From Microbacterium sp. (GTDB lineage: Bacteria; Actinomycetota; Actinomycetes; Actinomycetales; Microbacteriaceae): a DNA stretch of 64,000 nt. The notes beneath the pieces are model-generated. The model saw only the letters and a list, made by a program, of their open reading frames with translations, was not told the DNA's origin and searched no databases. A program made the position numbers and the translations under genes. The stretch covers positions 372,001 through 436,000 of the forward strand of contig JAITLK010000002.1 in the NCBI GenBank assembly GCA_031277945.1. The letters run 5' to 3'. Within the stretch, counting starts at the first letter, position 1. Each line of letters opens with the position of its first letter. Below, one piece after another: positions 50,469 through 59,105 of this stretch.

Positions 50469-51189
50469 GCGCACGACCGCTCCGCCTCGTCCAGGTCGGC
50501 GCCGGCGCGATGGGACGTGCATGGCTGCGGACCATCACCGACAACCCCGACGTCCAGCTGGTGGCGCTCGTCGACCTCGACACCGCCGCGGCCGCGCAGG
50601 CTGCCGCGAGCAGATCCGCACCCTCGGCGCCCTGGGAGCCGTGTCGACGCGCTTCTTCAGAGCCCCCCACTTCGGGGGCTTCCGCGAAGAGATGCAGCAC
50701 GTCCTGCTCGTGGACATGGCCATCCATGCGTTCGACGCCGTCCGATATCTCACCGGCCGTGATCCGGTGGCCGTGGTGTGCACCGAATCGAACCCGCCCT
50801 GGAGCTGGTTCGCGCACGGAGCCAGCGCGGTGGTTGTCTTCGAGTTCGCAGACGGCAGCACGTACATCTACGACGGCAGCTGGTGCGCTCCGGGTGAGGA
50901 GACGAGCTGGAACGGCGACTGGTTCGTCAGCGGCGAGCACGGGAGCGCGCGCTGGGACGGCGACGGCACTCCCGTGCTGACCGGCCCCGCCGAGCCCGAA
51001 CACGTGGCGGGCAGCGACCGGGAGGAGATCGCGGGAGCTCTGGAGGACTTCGTCGACGCGGTGCGCACCGGACGGACGCCAGAGACCGAGGTGCATGCGA
51101 ACATCATCAGCCTGGCGATGGTGGAGGCCGCTGTGCTCTCCGCGGAGGAGGGACGGCGCGTGCTGCTCAGCGAGGTGCTGACGGGATGA
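50465..51189 (+). pseudogene. Gfo/Idh/MocA-family oxidoreductase with internal out-of-frame deletion
   Basis: The first 49 codons read LRLVQVGAGAMGRAWLRTI and VQLVALVDLDTAAAAQAAA, the NAD(P)-binding start of this family. At about 50610 the coherent frame changes and resumes with EQIRTLGALGAVSTRFFRAP, HFGGFREEMQHVLLVDMAIH and AFDAVRYLTGRDP, ending at TGA 51189. The second half of the Rossmann domain with the EKP-type catalytic lysine motif (about 80-100 residues) is missing. Both joined ends are well preserved, so the deletion is recent. The family acts on sugars and inositols. Confidence 0.8.
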
Positions 51190-51281
51190 TGCCGGCCGGT
51201 GGGTCGCGCCGGCGCACCGGCGCCGAGCCGACCCACCGGCACTCCCCCACAATTCCCCGGAAAAGCCGGTAAAGTCGGCTG

Positions 51282-53156
51282 GTGACGTCTGACACCCCCA
51301 CGACCGAATCCACGCCCGACACCGAGGGCGAGATCCTTCCGACCTTCGCCGACCTCGGCATCGACGGCCCCGTCCTGCATGCCATCCGCGATCTGGGATA
51401 CGAACGCCCCTCGCAGATCCAGGCCGCCACCATCCCGGTGCTGCTGGAGGGTCACGACGTCGTCGGTATGGCCCAGACGGGCACGGGCAAGACCGCGGCC
51501 TTCGCGCTGCCGGCCCTGCAGAACCTGGACCCGGCACAGAAGACCCCCCAGATCCTCGTCCTGGCCCCGACCCGCGAGCTCGCGCTGCAGGTGGCGGAGG
51601 CGTTCGAGAGCTACGCCGCCCGCATGAAGGGCGTCCACGTCCTCGCCGTGTACGGAGGGCAGGGATACGGGGTGCAGCTTTCCGCGCTCCGCCGCGGCGT
51701 GCAGGTCGTCGTCGGTACCCCCGGCCGTGTCATGGACCACCTCGCCAAGGGCACCCTCGACCTGTCCGAGCTGCGATACCTCGTCCTCGACGAGGCGGAC
51801 GAGATGCTGAAGATGGGCTTCGCCGAAGACGTGGAGACCATCCTCGCCGAGACGCCCGACACCAAGCAGGTCGCGTTGTTCTCCGCGACGATGCCGCCGC
51901 AGATCCGCCGCATGTCGCAGAAGTACCTGCACGAGCCGCGTGAGATCACGATCGCCGGCAAGACGACCACCAACACCAACATCACCCAGCGCTACCTCAT
52001 CACGTCGTGGCAGCGGAAGGTGGACGCGCTCACCCGCATCCTCGAGGTAGAGAACTTCGACGCGATGATCATCTTCGTTCGCACCAAGAGCGAGACCGAG
52101 GGCCTGGCCGAGAAACTGCGCGCCCGCGGCTACAGCGCCGCCGCCATCAGCGGCGACGTCACGCAGATCCAGCGCGAGAAGACCGTGAACCAGCTGAAGT
52201 CGGGCAAGCTCGACATCCTGGTGGCCACGGATGTCGCCGCGCGCGGTCTGGACGTGGAGCGCATCAGCCATGTGGTCAACTACGACATCCCGACCGACAC
52301 CGAGTCGTACGTGCACCGCATCGGCCGAACGGGTCGGGCCGGTCGTACCGGCGACGCCATCAGCTTCGTGACGCCGCGCGAGCGCTACCTGCTCGCGCAT
52401 ATCGAGCGCGCCACCCGTCAGGCGCCCACCCAGATGCAGCTTCCCGGGCTGGCCGAGATCAACTCGACGCGCCTCGAGCGCTTCGACGACTCGATCACCG
52501 CGGCCCTCGAGGACGCCGGCCGGGTCGAGCGATTCCGCGACATCATCGCTCACTACGTCCGCAACCACGACGTTCCCGAGGTTGACGTGGCGGCGGCGCT
52601 CGCGATCGTGGCGCAGGGCGAGACCCCTCTGCTGCTGGACGAGGACGAGGACCGTGCGTTCCAGGATGAGCTGGCCTCGCTGGAGCGTGGCAAGCAGCGC
52701 ACGCCGCGTGAAGGCGGGGACCGTGGCACGCGTGAACCGCGCCGCTCGCGAGACGCCGGGGACTTCGCGTCGTACCGCATCGAGGTCGGGCGCCGCCACC
52801 GCGTCGAGCCGCGCCAGATCGTCGGCGCGCTCGCGAACGAAGGCGGCCTGCGCCGCGACGACTTCGGCGCGATCAACATCCGACCGGATTTCTCCACCGT
52901 GCAGCTGCCGGCGAACCTCTCCCCCGACGTGCTCGACAAGCTCCGCGACACCCGGATCTCCGGTCGTCTCATCGAGATCAAGCCGGATCGCGGTGCCCCC
53001 GGGCGTCGGCGCAATGACGACGGTGATGACCGTCGGGGCGGCTACCGTGACCGCGACGACCGTCGGGGCGGTCACAGCGACCGGCGCGACGACCGCGGCG
53101 AGCGTCGGGACGACCGTGGGTACGGCGATCGCAAGCCCCGCCATCGTCGCGACTGA
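51282..53156 (+). CDS. deaD: DEAD-box RNA helicase (DeaD/CsdA-like)
   Basis: A 624-residue ATP-dependent RNA helicase. The Q motif is GYERPSQIQAATIPVLLEGH, motif I AQTGTGKT (64-71), motif Ia PTRELALQV, motif II VLDEADEML near 170, motif III FSATMP, and motif VI HRIGRTGRAGRTG. A DbpA-like RNA-binding domain follows (SYRIEVGRRHRVEPRQIVGA near 495), then an Arg/Asp/Gly-rich tail with repeated DDRRGG. GTG 51282 lies 6 nt after TAAAGT. Relatives are needed for ribosome assembly and cold growth. Confidence 0.95.
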   Translation: MTSDTPTTESTPDTEGEILPTFADLGIDGPVLHAIRDLGYERPSQIQAATIPVLLEGHDVVGMAQTGTGKTAAFALPALQNLDPAQKTPQILVLAPTRELALQVAEAFESYAARMKGVHVLAVYGGQGYGVQLSALRRGVQVVVGTPGRVMDHLAKGTLDLSELRYLVLDEADEMLKMGFAEDVETILAETPDTKQVALFSATMPPQIRRMSQKYLHEPREITIAGKTTTNTNITQRYLITSWQRKVDALTRILEVENFDAMIIFVRTKSETEGLAEKLRARGYSAAAISGDVTQIQREKTVNQLKSGKLDILVATDVAARGLDVERISHVVNYDIPTDTESYVHRIGRTGRAGRTGDAISFVTPRERYLLAHIERATRQAPTQMQLPGLAEINSTRLERFDDSITAALEDAGRVERFRDIIAHYVRNHDVPEVDVAAALAIVAQGETPLLLDEDEDRAFQDELASLERGKQRTPREGGDRGTREPRRSRDAGDFASYRIEVGRRHRVEPRQIVGALANEGGLRRDDFGAINIRPDFSTVQLPANLSPDVLDKLRDTRISGRLIEIKPDRGAPGRRRNDDGDDRRGGYRDRDDRRGGHSDRRDDRGERRDDRGYGDRKPRHRRD

Positions 53157-53166
53157 GAGCTGACGG

Positions 53167-54102
53167 ATGCCGTACCCCTCCTTCGATCCGTCGACGTTCG
53201 GCGGGTCTCCGGCTTCCGGGCCGGCGCAGGCTGCGGGTGCGGCATCGTCGTTCGGCGCGGCAGCGGGAAGAAGCACGCGGGCCACGTTCGATCCCGCCGC
53301 TGGGCTCCCGGGCGGGCGCCCAGCGTTCGCAGGCGCCGCCGGCGCCTACGCGTCACATCGTGCGCCTCTTCCCTCGGAGGTCGTGGCATACCTCCGTGCG
53401 CTGCTGCCGCCCGCACGTCGCGGCCGCCTACTGGACGTGGGAACGGGAACCGGCATCGCTCTGTTGCCCCTCCTCCCGGCTGTGACCTCGGCCATCGGTA
53501 TCGAGCCCGATTCGGAACTGCTGGATCGGACGGCGGCGGCCCTGGTGCAGGGTGCGAGCGGCGCCGACGTGGAACTGCGCGCACAGCGCGCTGAAGCCTT
53601 CACCGTGCCGACCGGCTGGCAGGCGGACCTCGTCACCGTGTGTCGCGCGTTCCACTGGTTCGACCGGCCCGCCTTCCTCCGGCGCGTCGTGCCCGTGATG
53701 AGCCCCGGCGCGAGCCTCGCGGTACTCAGCGATCGCAGCGTGTGGTCGGGTGACCAGGAATGGAAGTCGGCGGTCGTCAGCGTCATCACAGACTTCCTCG
53801 GTCCCCGACGCCGTGCCGGAGCCGGGTTCTACGAGCCGCCGGCTCGACCCTTCGTCGATGAGATCCGCGACGGAGGGCTCCACGACGTCGTCACGGTCGA
53901 GTTCCCGTTCCGGCGCACCCTCACCGTCGATGCCCTCCTCGGTGAGCTCCGCTCAACCTCCTTCGCCTCCCGCGCCGTGCTCGGAAACGCCCACGGACCT
54001 TTCGAAGCCCGGCTTCGCGATGCGCTCGCCTCATTCGTGGATGCCACGGGACAACTGCTGGATGATAATTCGTTCTCGGTCATCGTCGCGGAGCGCCGGT
54101 GA
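53167..54102 (+). CDS. SAM-dependent methyltransferase (methyltransf_11 type)
   Basis: A 311-residue class I methyltransferase with an N-terminal Ala/Gly/Ser-rich stretch of about 60 residues of low complexity. The SAM motif is GRLLDVGTGTGIALL near residue 90, followed by AIGIEPDSELL, and the FHWFDRPAFLRRVVPVMSPG segment is typical of small-molecule methyltransferases. It is 10 bp after deaD and overlaps the next gene by 4 bp. The ribosome site is weak. Substrate unknown. Confidence 0.85.
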   Translation: MPYPSFDPSTFGGSPASGPAQAAGAASSFGAAAGRSTRATFDPAAGLPGGRPAFAGAAGAYASHRAPLPSEVVAYLRALLPPARRGRLLDVGTGTGIALLPLLPAVTSAIGIEPDSELLDRTAAALVQGASGADVELRAQRAEAFTVPTGWQADLVTVCRAFHWFDRPAFLRRVVPVMSPGASLAVLSDRSVWSGDQEWKSAVVSVITDFLGPRRRAGAGFYEPPARPFVDEIRDGGLHDVVTVEFPFRRTLTVDALLGELRSTSFASRAVLGNAHGPFEARLRDALASFVDATGQLLDDNSFSVIVAERR

Positions 54103-54614
54103 CCGACGAACGCACCGCTCTGATCATCAAGGTGCCCGACGCGTGCCGGATCGCCGATCTGCCCGGCGCGTTCTCCGAGGGACGTCGGCTGGGAGTGCCG
54201 CCACACGTCACGCTGGTCACACCGTTCGCACCCCTGGATGAGTGGCAGACATCCACGGGGTCGCGGCTCGGCGCAGTTCTGGATTCGGTGGCGCGCTTCG
54301 ACGCGACCTTCTCGCGTGTTGAGCGATTCCCGGACGGCACACGGTGGCTCGCTCCGGACGACCCGGGCCCGTTCATCCGCCTGATCGAGCGGATCCTCGC
54401 AGCGTTTCCCGGATTCCCGCCATACGGCGGGATCCATGACGGGATCGTCCCGCACCTGAGCATCGGCGACGCGGATCCGAGCGCCGTGCTTGCACGCGGC
54501 CCCTTCTCCGTCAGCGTTCATGAGGTGGTGCTGGGCTCATACACGGCAGATGCCGATTCGTGGCAGGACCATCACCGGATGGCGCTCTCGGTGCGTGCAA
54601 CCGGCGCTTCCTGA
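54099..54614 (+). CDS. 2'-5' RNA ligase / cyclic phosphodiesterase-like protein
   Basis: A 171-residue 2H-superfamily protein. Two HxT/S motifs are present: PPHVTLVTPF near residue 33-36 and VPHLSIGDAD near 118-121, the pair of catalytic His used by LigT-like enzymes on 2'-5' or cyclic phosphodiesters. The GTG start overlaps the methyltransferase stop (GTGA). No signal peptide. Whether it acts on RNA or small metabolites is not decidable from sequence. Confidence 0.85.
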   Translation: MTDERTALIIKVPDACRIADLPGAFSEGRRLGVPPHVTLVTPFAPLDEWQTSTGSRLGAVLDSVARFDATFSRVERFPDGTRWLAPDDPGPFIRLIERILAAFPGFPPYGGIHDGIVPHLSIGDADPSAVLARGPFSVSVHEVVLGSYTADADSWQDHHRMALSVRATGAS

Positions 54615-54684
54615 GCCTCCCGCCGCGCCACGCGCGAGAACGCGCCGATAGCCGCGCAAATGCGGGCGCGGGCATAATCGATCT

Positions 54685-55272
54685 ATGCCGAAGATTTCCG
54701 CCGCGACCGTCGCCGAGCACCGTACCGCGCAGCACGCGGCGTTGCTCGCCGCGGCCGAGGAGCTCTTGCTGAGCGATGGGATCGACGCCGTGACGCCCAG
54801 CGCCGTCACCTCGCGCGCTGGGCTCGCGCGTTCGACGTTCTACGAGTACTTCCCCTCCAAAGACGATCTACTCGTCGCGCTCGCCCGCGATGCCTTCGAA
54901 CTCTGGACGAAGGAGCTGGCGCAGTCCGTGGCGGTCGCGGAGCCGGGACGCGAACAACTGCGCGCATACATCGCCGCAACGATCCGTCTCGCAGCCGACG
55001 GCCGGCATGATCTCGCCACGGTGCTCCGCGGCGTCTCCCTGTCGCCCAAGTCGCAGGCGGACATCGTCGCGCTGCACACCGCCTTGGATGATCCCCTCGG
55101 CGCGATCCTGCGCAGCCTCGTCGGCCCACAGGCGCGGACGGCCGCACCGCTCGTCCACGGGCTGCTCGGCAGCGCGATGAAACTGGCCACCGCGGGCCGG
55201 CCGGCGGACGAGGTCACCGAGATCGCGACCCGGATGGTCCTCGACGGGATCGGCGCCGCGTCCTCGTCCTGA
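54685..55272 (+). CDS. TetR-family transcriptional regulator
   Basis: A 195-residue TetR-type repressor. The N-terminal HTH is VTSRAGLARSTFYEYFPSKD near residue 35, and the C-terminal helical domain is for ligand and dimerisation. CATAAT ends exactly 6 nt before the ATG (leaderless). A perfect palindrome and promoter follow at 55286-55307 in front of a membrane-protein gene, which is therefore its probable target. Confidence 0.92.
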   Translation: MPKISAATVAEHRTAQHAALLAAAEELLLSDGIDAVTPSAVTSRAGLARSTFYEYFPSKDDLLVALARDAFELWTKELAQSVAVAEPGREQLRAYIAATIRLAADGRHDLATVLRGVSLSPKSQADIVALHTALDDPLGAILRSLVGPQARTAAPLVHGLLGSAMKLATAGRPADEVTEIATRMVLDGIGAASSS

Positions 55273-55285
55273 ACCGGCTGTTTTC

Positions 55286-55307
55286 CCGACACAGTGTCGG
55301 ATAAACT
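55286..55307 (+). promoter_or_regulatory. TetR operator overlapping a leaderless promoter
   Basis: CCGACAC-A-GTGTCGG (55286-55300) is a perfect 15-bp palindrome placed immediately before TAAACT (55302-55307), whose end is 6 nt from the start codon of the membrane-protein gene. The operator occupies the -35/-10 spacer, so binding would block polymerase. Confidence 0.7.
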
Positions 55308-55313
55308 GCCGGC

Positions 55314-55682
55314 ATGGACATCCTCATGAACATTCTGCTGGCGCTGCACATCATCGGCGTCGCCAGCCTCCTCGGCGGCATGCTCGTGCAGATGAAGAGG
55401 ATGAAGACCGGAGAGACCACCATCCTTCCGGCGATCATGCACGGCGCCTGGACCATGCTCGCCACCGGACTGATCATGGTCGGCATCGCCGAGATGCAGT
55501 GGAAGCCGGGCGCGGAGTTCCACATCTGGCTTGCGATCAAGGTCGTGATCCTGCTCGTGATCGTCGTCATCGCGCTGATGAACCGCAAGAAGGCCAAGCT
55601 CGCCGGCTGGGTGCTTCCTGCTCTGATGGCTCTCACGGTGTTGAACATCTTCGTCGCCGTGTTCCGCCCCACGGGCAGCTGA
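55314..55682 (+). CDS. Small four-helix membrane protein, TetR-linked
   Basis: A 122-residue polytopic membrane protein with about four hydrophobic segments (ILMNILLALHIIGVASLLGG, ATGLIMVGIAEMQW, IWLAIKVVILLVIVVIALMN, VLPALMALTVLNIFVAVFRP). A His in the first helix may matter. It belongs to a small actinobacterial group next to TetR genes; no function assigned. The transcript is leaderless and under the palindrome at 55286-55300. Confidence 0.75.
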   Translation: MDILMNILLALHIIGVASLLGGMLVQMKRMKTGETTILPAIMHGAWTMLATGLIMVGIAEMQWKPGAEFHIWLAIKVVILLVIVVIALMNRKKAKLAGWVLPALMALTVLNIFVAVFRPTGS

Positions 55683-55746
55683 GTCCCATCGGCAGCTGAG
55701 TCACCGGGCACGGGACGCACGGTCACCCCGGCGGCTCCGTTCGCCC

Positions 55747-56661
55747 TCAGCCGACCCGGCCGGCCGCGTCGAGCAGGGCGCGCGCAGCCGTGATCGCCGG
55801 CTCCGCCCCCTGCTTCCAGACGGCGCCGAGCTGGCGACGAAACGACGTACCCTCGACCGCAACCCGCACAAGCCGCCGCTCCTCGACATACCGCTTCGCC
55901 GGAAGTGTGCTGATGACCGCAGGAGCCACATCCGCCGCGGCGGATTCCAGCACCGCGGTGTTGTTGGAGAGCTCTACCGCTGGTGCCGCGAATGCCTCGT
56001 CCGTCACGCCGTGCGAGCGAAGAGCGGATCGCATGACCGCGCGGCAGCCCGAACCCGCCTCGCGAGTCGCCAGCGGTGTCTGCGCAAGCGTCCATGTGCT
56101 GATCGAGGCACGCCGGGCCCAGGGGTGACGCGGCGACACGTACACGCCCAGCTCATCATCGGCAAGAAACCGATAGGACAGCCCGCGTGGCGGCTCCTCC
56201 CCCTCGACGAATCCGAGATCCACGGCGCCCTCGGACACCAGGCGGATGACATCGCGGGTGTTCGTCGTGATCGCATGCACGTCACGGGCATCGTGACCCT
56301 GCTGGACGAAGACGCTGATCCACCGAGGCAGGAAGTACTCCGCGATGGTCATGCTCGACGCGACGCGCACGCTGCGGTCCATGGCGGCAAAGTTCGTCAG
56401 CGAACGGTCGAGGGATTGCGCGGCCTGCAACACCGGTACCGCGAGCTCCAGAAGTCGCGTCCCCGCCGGGGTCAGCTCGGACGCGCGCGACCCGCGCACG
56501 ACCAGTTGAGAATCGAGACGCTGCTCCAGCCGTCGCAGGCGCATGGAGGCGGCTTGCTGGGAGATGGCGAGTTCATCAGCGGCGAGACTGATCGACCGCG
56601 TACGAGCGATCGTGGCGAGCAAGTCCAGCGTCCGCAGGTCGGGAAGATCATCGCTCAGCAC
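55747..56661 (-). CDS. LysR-family transcriptional regulator
   Basis: A 304-residue LysR-type regulator: N-terminal HTH RTRSISLAADELAISQQAAS near residue 17-36, dimer helix, and two-lobe effector domain (SVRVASSMTIAEYFLPRWIS). The GTG start is 6 nt from TAGACT (56673-56668), so the transcript is leaderless. It is divergent from the formate dehydrogenase gene, with a 29-bp inverted repeat between them, the usual arrangement for a LysR activator of the neighbouring gene. Confidence 0.9.
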   Translation of the reverse strand: MLSDDLPDLRTLDLLATIARTRSISLAADELAISQQAASMRLRRLEQRLDSQLVVRGSRASELTPAGTRLLELAVPVLQAAQSLDRSLTNFAAMDRSVRVASSMTIAEYFLPRWISVFVQQGHDARDVHAITTNTRDVIRLVSEGAVDLGFVEGEEPPRGLSYRFLADDELGVYVSPRHPWARRASISTWTLAQTPLATREAGSGCRAVMRSALRSHGVTDEAFAAPAVELSNNTAVLESAAADVAPAVISTLPAKRYVEERRLVRVAVEGTSFRRQLGAVWKQGAEPAITAARALLDAAGRVG

Positions 56662-56695
56662 GAGCCGAGTCTACGCACAACCTGACGTTGTGGCG

Positions 56696-56724
56696 TCGCC
56701 ACCAGGTCGCCATTCTGGTGGCGA
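56696..56724. promoter_or_regulatory. LysR-type binding site before formate dehydrogenase
   Basis: TCGCCACCAG (56696-56705) and CTGGTGGCGA (56715-56724) are perfect 10-bp inverted arms with a 9-bp spacer. The right arm touches a possible -35 (TTCTGG 56713-56718) for TACGCT at 56736-56741. Confidence 0.6.
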
Positions 56725-56790
56725 ACCGGCGTTTCTACGCTGAGAACTGGGCGCACGAGACACGCTGCGCCACTGACCAGAGGAGCCATC

Positions 56791-57963
56791 ATGGCCAAAG
56801 TTCTCATCGTCCTCTACCCCGACCCGGTGAGCGGCTATCCGCCCGAATACGCCCGGGACAGCATCCCCGCGATCTCCTCGTACCCCGGTGGAGCATCGCT
56901 TCCGTCGCCGAAGTCGATCGACTTCATCCCCGGCCAGCTCCTCGGTTCGGTATCCGGCGGGCTCGGGCTCGTCGAGTGGCTGAGGTCGGAAGGCCATGAA
57001 GTCGTCGTCACGAGCGACAAGGAAGGAGCGGACTCCGTCTTCCAGCGTGAGCTCCCCGACACCGACATCGTGATCTCCCAGCCGTTCTGGCCGGCGTACC
57101 TCACCGCTGAGCTGATGGATCGTGCCGAGAAGCTCCAGCTGGTGATCACCGCAGGAATCGGTTCGGATCACACCGACCTCAACGCTGCCAACGCCCGTGG
57201 CATCACCGTGGCCGAGGTCACGTACAGCAACAGCATCAGCGTCGCAGAGCACACCGTCATGCAGGTGCTGGTGCTTGTGCGGGACTTCGTCACCCAGCAC
57301 GAGATCTCCGTCAACGGCGGCTGGAACATCGCAGACGCGGTCTCGCGCTCCTACGATGTCGAGGGCATGCGGGTCGGGGTGTTCGGCGCGGGCCGCATCG
57401 GTCGCGCGGTGATGGAGCGACTCGCGCCGTTCGGGGTGCGACTCGCCTACACCGATCGGTTCCGGCTTCCCGCAGAGTACGAGGAGAAGTACGCCCTCAC
57501 CTACCACGAGAGCATCACAGAGCTGGTCACGGACATCGACATCCTCACCGTCCATGCCCCGCTCACGGATGAGACGCGCGGGCTTCTTGACGATGCACTG
57601 TTGTCCACCATGCCGCGAGGCGCATACATCGTCAACCCCGCGCGCGGGGCCATCGCCGACCGCGACGCGATCGTGCGCGCTCTGGAGAGCGGCCGTCTGG
57701 CCGGCTACGCCGGCGATGTCTGGGATCCCCAGCCCGCCCCCGCCGATCACCCCTGGCGTCGCATGCCGCACAACGCGATGACCACGCACACATCGGGGAC
57801 CTCGCTGTCCGGCCAGGCACGCTACGCCGCGGGGACTCGCGAGATTCTGGAGTGCTGGTTCGCCGGCGAACCGATTCGGCCCGAATACCTCGTGGTGGCG
57901 GGGGGCAGCTATCAGGGCGTCGGCGCTCACTCCTACGCACAGCAGCCCAAACCGCAGGCCTGA
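56791..57963 (+). CDS. NAD-dependent formate dehydrogenase
   Basis: A 390-residue D-2-hydroxyacid-dehydrogenase-family enzyme that oxidises formate to CO2 with NAD. The ISQPFWPAYLT segment near residue 95-105, NSISVAEHTVM near 145, GVFGAGRIGRAVMERLAPFG (NAD motif, near 199) and the C-terminal HTSGTSLSGQ with catalytic His near 333 are specific for FDH. Length equals bacterial FDHs (about 400). AGAGGAG lies 7 nt before ATG. It is LysR-controlled. It may supply NADH or remove formate from one-carbon or oxidative metabolism. Confidence 0.96.
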   Translation: MAKVLIVLYPDPVSGYPPEYARDSIPAISSYPGGASLPSPKSIDFIPGQLLGSVSGGLGLVEWLRSEGHEVVVTSDKEGADSVFQRELPDTDIVISQPFWPAYLTAELMDRAEKLQLVITAGIGSDHTDLNAANARGITVAEVTYSNSISVAEHTVMQVLVLVRDFVTQHEISVNGGWNIADAVSRSYDVEGMRVGVFGAGRIGRAVMERLAPFGVRLAYTDRFRLPAEYEEKYALTYHESITELVTDIDILTVHAPLTDETRGLLDDALLSTMPRGAYIVNPARGAIADRDAIVRALESGRLAGYAGDVWDPQPAPADHPWRRMPHNAMTTHTSGTSLSGQARYAAGTREILECWFAGEPIRPEYLVVAGGSYQGVGAHSYAQQPKPQA

Positions 57964-58039
57964 CCTGGCTCGTGTCGCGGGAGCCGCAGAGCGCCCGCGA
58001 CACGAAGCCGGCCCCGTCGGAACCGTCAAGGATCCCGCT

Positions 58040-59074
58040 ATGCCCTGGCAGCCCGTCTTCTTCCTCCTGCAGCCGCGAGCCCGGGACAGGACCGCTGAAG
58101 TCCGGGTGACGGTGAGCATCGCCATCCCCGTTCTGGCCCTCGTGCTGCTGGGCCAGACGCACATGATCATCTACGCCGCGTTCGGCGCCTTCACCGCTCT
58201 GTACGGCCGAGGTTCCCGCTCGTGTGTACGTCTGCACGCGCAGCTGGCTGCCGCTGCCCTCATCGTCATCGGCGCAGGGACGGGAGTGCTGCTGGCGGCA
58301 ACAGCCGCGCCGTTCGTGTGCGTGCTTGTCGTGGAGACGGCATACGCCGCGGTGGGATCGCTCTGGGCCGACCGCGCCTCGCTGAATCCGCGGGGCCCGT
58401 TCTTCGGGATCTTCGCGCTGGGGGCCTGCGCGTCCGTCGCTCCCTCGGGCCCTCCGCTGTACGCCGCCGCGATTGCTGCAGGCACGGCGACTCTCGCACT
58501 GGCCGTCACGTCGATCGACGCGTACATGCGCCGCGCACGCGACCCGCGCGATGCTTCGGACATGCCGGTCCGGCTCGCCCCGTTCGGCCACGGTGCGCGG
58601 CACGCGATCGAGTATGCGCTGGTGGTCTTCGCCGCCGGCGTCGCCGGATATCTGCTCGGCTGGGGGCATTCATACTGGGCGATGGCTTCTGCAGCCGTGC
58701 CGCTGGCGGCCGCAGATCTGCCCGGTCGCATCGGGCGAGGATTGCACCGGATCGTCGGCACACTCGTCGGACTGGTCGTGACCGCAGCGATCCTCGTCTG
58801 GGCGCCTCCGCCCGGCCTGCTCGCGATCATCGTCATCGCCCTGATGCCGCCCACCGAAGCGCTGATGAGCCGCCACTACGCCGCGGCGCTCGTCTTCTTC
58901 ACGCCCATGATCCTCGTCATGACCCAGCTCGCCTCGCCCGTGCCGCGTTCCCAGCTGATCATCGATCGCGCGGCGGAAACCGCACTGGGCGCAGTCATCG
59001 GAATGCTCGTCGTGTGTGCGATCAGCGGGGCAGAAGCACTCCTGCGCCGGTCGATGGCACGTGCGCGGGAGTGA
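58040..59074 (+). CDS. FUSC-family inner-membrane transporter-like protein
   Basis: A 344-residue membrane protein with two sets of hydrophobic helices separated by a charged loop (YMRRARDPRDASDMPVRLAP), the duplicated FUSC/aromatic-acid-exporter-like arrangement. The second half contains WAMASAAVPLAAADLPGRIG and GLHRIVGTLVGLVVTAAIL, the conserved H-R-x-x-G-T segment. AAGGAT upstream of ATG is a modest ribosome site. It follows fdh by 76 bp and may be read through from it. Probable export of an organic acid. Confidence 0.85.
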   Translation: MPWQPVFFLLQPRARDRTAEVRVTVSIAIPVLALVLLGQTHMIIYAAFGAFTALYGRGSRSCVRLHAQLAAAALIVIGAGTGVLLAATAAPFVCVLVVETAYAAVGSLWADRASLNPRGPFFGIFALGACASVAPSGPPLYAAAIAAGTATLALAVTSIDAYMRRARDPRDASDMPVRLAPFGHGARHAIEYALVVFAAGVAGYLLGWGHSYWAMASAAVPLAAADLPGRIGRGLHRIVGTLVGLVVTAAILVWAPPPGLLAIIVIALMPPTEALMSRHYAAALVFFTPMILVMTQLASPVPRSQLIIDRAAETALGAVIGMLVVCAISGAEALLRRSMARARE

Positions 59075-59105
59075 CCGCACCACCCCGCCTCGACCGCTAC
59101 CGTCG

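Noticed and set aside
50868..53285. A very long minus-strand open frame (about 805 codons) opposite the DEAD-box helicase
   Set aside because: It is antisense to a gene with all helicase motifs, consists of Leu/Gly/Arg/Val-rich low-complexity sequence and has no family signature. In GC-rich DNA such frames arise from the codon bias of the real gene.
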